A stretch of 64,000 nucleotides of DNA from Streptomyces sp. NBRC 110611 (GTDB lineage Bacteria > Actinomycetota > Actinomycetes > Streptomycetales > Streptomycetaceae). Positions 61,305 to 64,000 of this stretch are shown here, piece after piece. The stretch's first letter is position 1, and each line of letters begins with the position of its first letter. The stretch is taken from positions 19,291-83,290 of the forward strand of contig NZ_BBUY01000014.1 of NCBI RefSeq assembly GCF_001590865.1. Direction: 5' to 3'. The position numbers and the translations under genes are program-made. The notes under the pieces are model-generated. The model was not told the DNA's origin and searched no databases. It saw nothing but the letters and a program-made list of their open reading frames with translations.

Positions 61305-63095
61305 GTGGTGGACGGAGGAAAGTCTGGCGAGGTCCCGGCTCCGCCGGACATGCCCGTGTCTCCGGAGGCGGTGCGGGACTACCGGAGGGAACTTACCGAG
61401 GGGGAGGATGTCATCGACCCGGCCACCTGGTCCGGTTCGGTGCCGCAGGCGTACGGAGTCGCTCCGCGGGTGCGCATCGGCCGTGACAGGTGGTTCAACC
61501 TGCTCTGGCTGCTGCCCCTCGGGTTCCTGGCCCTGATCATCGCTGTCGCGGCGGCCAAGCAACTGCGCGCCCTTGGGCCGGTACAGCGGTTCATCCACGA
61601 CCACCCGGGCACGATCCTGGTCGCGCGCTCCATGCGCATGGATGGGCTGCCGGCCTGGCTGGGCTGGCAGCACTTCCTCAACCTGTTCCTGATGATCTTC
61701 ATCATCCGCTCCGGGATCCAGATCATCGGTGACCACCCGCGTCTGTACTGGACCAGACACAGCACACCGGGCCGGGACTGGTTCCGGGTACAGAGGCCGG
61801 TGCCGTCCGATCCGCTGTGGACGGCGAAGAAGGACTCCATCGCCCTGCCCGGACAGGTGGGGCTGCCCGGGCTTCGGCACTCGATCGGGCTGGCCCGCTG
61901 GTGGCACCTGGGTGTGGGGACGCTGTGGCTGCTCAACGGCCTTGTCTTCTACCTGCTGTTGTTCACCACCGGACAGTGGCGCCTGGTGGTCCCCACCAGC
62001 TGGGACGTCTTCCCTGACGCGGCGTCGGCGCTGATCCAGTATGTATCGCTGGACTGGCCGACCGGGCCCGCCTGGGTGAACTACAACAGCCTGCAGCAGC
62101 TCTCCTACTTCACCACGGCCTTCCTCGCCGCTCCGCTCGCGCTGCTGACCGGACTGGGCATGTCGCCGGCCCTCTCGACCCGGTTCAGGTGGATCAGCAA
62201 GCCGGTGAGCATCCAGGCAGCGCGCTCACTGCACTTCCTGGTCCTCGTGTGGTTCCTGGTCTTCATCGTGGCCCACATTGCTCTGGTGTTCACCACAGAC
62301 CTGCAACGCAACCTCAACCAGATGTACGCCGCCCGCGGCGGCAACGGCGGGACGGGCCTGTGGATCTTCCTCGCCTCGATGGCCGTGGTCATCGCCGGCT
62401 GGATCGCCGCCACCCCGTTCACCCTGCGCCACCCCCGAGCGGTGCAGCGCGCCGGGTACGCGCTCATCGGCCCCGCACAGCGCCTCTTCGAGCACGTGGA
62501 CGCCAAACCGGGCGAGTACACCGAGAAGGACATCTCCCCATACTTCTGGCACAACGGCCAGTACCCCGACTCACCGGAATACCGCCGGCTCTACGACGGC
62601 AACTTCGCCGACTACAAGCTGCACATCCACGGCCTTGTCGACAACCCCGTCGAACTCGACCTGCGCCAGCTACGGGCCCTGCCCCACCACGAGCAGATCA
62701 CCCAGCACTTCTGCATCCAGGGCTGGTCGGGCGTCGCCAAGTGGGGCGGCGTGTCCATGCGCACCATCCTGGACCTGGTCAAGCCGAACCCCGAGGCCAA
62801 GTGGGTCGTCTTCTACTCCCTGGGCGACGGCCCGGACAAGGGACGCTACTACGACGCCCACCCCATCGAGCAGATGAGCCACCACCTGACCATGCTCGCC
62901 TACGACATGAACGGCCAACCGCTGTCGTTCGGCCACGGCGCCCCGCTGCGCCTGCGCAACGAGGTACAGCTCGGCTTCAAACAGATCAAGTGGATCCAGG
63001 GCATCGAGTTCGTCGCCGACTTCTCCCGGATCGGCGGCGGACACGGTGGCTACAACCCAGACCACGAGTTCTTCGGCTACCGCCAATCCCTGTAG
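61305..63095 (+). CDS. Cytochrome b-type membrane domain fused to a molybdopterin oxidoreductase domain
   Basis: A 596-aa fusion. The N-terminal half (about residues 60-370) is a multi-helix cytochrome b561/Ni-Fe-hydrogenase-b-like membrane domain with likely haem histidines in WLGWQHFLNLFLMI, ARWWHLGVGTLWLLNG and SLHFLVLVWFLVFIVAHIAL (three separate helices). The C-terminal half (about 420-596) is a sulphite-oxidase/YedY-type molybdopterin domain, with the metal-binding Cys470 in HFCIQGWSGVAKWGGV. It probably passes electrons between the quinone pool and an unknown substrate. A GTG at 61305 with GAAGGTGGG upstream is the chosen start; 61308 is equally possible. Confidence 0.85.
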   Translation: MVDGGKSGEVPAPPDMPVSPEAVRDYRRELTEGEDVIDPATWSGSVPQAYGVAPRVRIGRDRWFNLLWLLPLGFLALIIAVAAAKQLRALGPVQRFIHDHPGTILVARSMRMDGLPAWLGWQHFLNLFLMIFIIRSGIQIIGDHPRLYWTRHSTPGRDWFRVQRPVPSDPLWTAKKDSIALPGQVGLPGLRHSIGLARWWHLGVGTLWLLNGLVFYLLLFTTGQWRLVVPTSWDVFPDAASALIQYVSLDWPTGPAWVNYNSLQQLSYFTTAFLAAPLALLTGLGMSPALSTRFRWISKPVSIQAARSLHFLVLVWFLVFIVAHIALVFTTDLQRNLNQMYAARGGNGGTGLWIFLASMAVVIAGWIAATPFTLRHPRAVQRAGYALIGPAQRLFEHVDAKPGEYTEKDISPYFWHNGQYPDSPEYRRLYDGNFADYKLHIHGLVDNPVELDLRQLRALPHHEQITQHFCIQGWSGVAKWGGVSMRTILDLVKPNPEAKWVVFYSLGDGPDKGRYYDAHPIEQMSHHLTMLAYDMNGQPLSFGHGAPLRLRNEVQLGFKQIKWIQGIEFVADFSRIGGGHGGYNPDHEFFGYRQSL

Positions 63096-63599
63096 CGACA
63101 AGAAGGAATCTTCGTCATCCCCTCGTAGGGCAAGCCCCCCTCGATTGCTGCCTCAGTGATACCCCAACAGCGCGGGACCCCGGTGGTCACGTCCTCGCGG
63201 CGTCCTCCGCTGCTCAAGACCAATCTCACCGACAGCTGCTGTACCGATGCGCCAACCGACGCCAATTGCATCGGATGCGAATAGGCGACACCGGCCCTGG
63301 CTCTCGGCTACCACGACAAGGCAGCCACCCGGCTGGTCACCGAGCCGGAGGAACCTGGAGCCGATACGCCCCCGGCGACCACACACGGCAACCGGCAACT
63401 CGACCATCAAGGCGCGTGACCGGCTCACTGCCCCGGGGAGTGCAACTGGACACCGGTGGGGACTGTGAGCACCCTCCCCATAGGCGGCCACTTACGGCGC
63501 AATTTGTGAAGTCCCAAGAGATGCTGGGCACGGAAGTCCGGCAAGATTGACAATTGACAACCGCCATCGCCCTCTTCGCCGGCACCTACGCCCTGATCA
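63096..63599. other. Intergenic region with a decayed recombinase-like fragment
   Basis: About 500 bases with no intact gene. Around 63300-63420 the plus strand reads LALGYHDKAATRLVTE and, after a frameshift, AGGTWSRYAPGDH, which resembles the end of tyrosine-recombinase-like proteins of Streptomyces. A tandem ATTGACA-ATTGACA lies near 63544-63558. Confidence 0.4.
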
Positions 63600-64000
63600 T
63601 CAGCGGATGAGGCCGAGCACCAGGAAGACGATCCCGGCGACAACGGCCAGGACCGTACCGACACCGAAGACCAGCACCTTGTGGTTCTCAGCCCGGAGCA
63701 GTTCCTGCTCGGACTTGACCGACATGATGAAGACTCCGCCCTCCTCCGGAGCACCGAGGACGAGCCGACCGTCACTGTCAGTGGCTTCACCATGGACGTA
63801 GAAGCGACTGCCCGGACGGACCACCCACTCCTCGCGCCGGAAGCCGATGGTCCCGTCGCCACCGCCGAGGTTCAGGTTCAGCGGGCCGATCGTGAGGCGG
63901 CTGCCACTGCCTCCCGTGTGCGGATCGAAACGGTCCAGCACCTTCTCGGCGCCCACCACACCATGCTCGCCAGGGCGGATCACCATCTTGCCGGTGGCGT
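63600..64000 (-). CDS. GIDE-domain membrane protein, 5' end outside window
   Basis: The C-terminal part of a protein with a GIDE (E3-ligase-like) domain, the fold also found in the human mitochondrial ligase MUL1/GIDE; bacterial members lack the RING finger. Visible are RREEWVVRPGSRFYVHGEAT, RLVLGAPEEGG and FIMSVKSEQELLR, then a C-terminal membrane helix (VFGVGTVLAVVAGIVFLVLG). An ATG at 63986 exists, but the frame stays open to the window edge with family-like residues (ATGK), so the gene continues. Function in bacteria is unknown. Confidence 0.75.
   Translation of the reverse strand, partial: ATGKMVIRPGEHGVVGAEKVLDRFDPHTGGSGSRLTIGPLNLNLGGGDGTIGFRREEWVVRPGSRFYVHGEATDSDGRLVLGAPEEGGVFIMSVKSEQELLRAENHKVLVFGVGTVLAVVAGIVFLVLGLIR

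Overview
The window is high-GC actinobacterial DNA and almost certainly Streptomyces. It carries rbpA with a SigR-type promoter, a smeA-sffA sporulation-septum pair, a spore-associated SapA-like protein, a tuf3-like second EF-Tu, an OhrR/Ohr pair and Ku plus a stand-alone LigD polymerase. The order rbpA, glycerophosphodiesterase, YczE, MocR, sffA, smeA resembles the S. coelicolor core chromosome around SCO1415-SCO1421 (from memory, not searched).

Region 1 (1-15.6 kb) is core: fxsA (cut by the window edge, carrying an in-frame 18-bp minisatellite), rbpA, a coupled yczE-GDPD pair divergent from a MocR regulator, smeA-sffA, a YchJ protein, an S4 protein, divergent ku and ligD-pol, an MFS pump with TetR-like boxes over its start, a D,D-carboxypeptidase, a cold-shock protein, a small antitoxin-family protein and a secreted esterase.

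Region 2 (15.6-26.7 kb) is a compact sugar-catabolic locus. Six genes on the minus strand (ABC binding protein, two permeases, GH5_18-like beta-mannosidase, GH85 endo-beta-N-acetylglucosaminidase, GH38 alpha-mannosidase) face a LacI regulator. Two palindromes lie over the promoter. Together the activities would release, import and dismantle N-glycans of eukaryotic glycoproteins.

Region 3 (26.7-45 kb) holds secreted cell-wall proteins: a SapA-like protein, a GH25 muramidase, and two lytic transglycosylases sharing 326 identical bases. Next come a ketoacyl synthase with an apparently truncated acyl-carrier-like peptide upstream, ohrR/ohr, a TetR/TetX-like pair, uppP, the divergent EF-Tu, a patatin-like protein, a spermidine-synthase-like protein and an MFS exporter.

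Region 4 (about 45.2-60 kb) is an accessory, scrambled island. It holds one intact and several broken DUF4442 hotdog genes, an ATP-grasp remnant, a three-gene operon built around a STAND-like P-loop protein (the best candidate here for an undescribed conflict or signalling system), a zinc-ribbon protein, an approximately 0.88-kb direct duplication containing a helicase remnant, transposase remnants and an MFS gene between short direct repeats. It also holds a six-repeat CRISPR-like array without cas genes, an AMP-forming ligase, and a CRISPR-type repeat fused to a DUF4442 fragment. Region 5 (60-64 kb) returns to intact genes: a secreted beta-propeller, a cytochrome b/molybdopterin fusion oxidoreductase, a decayed recombinase-like stretch and a GIDE-domain protein cut by the window edge.
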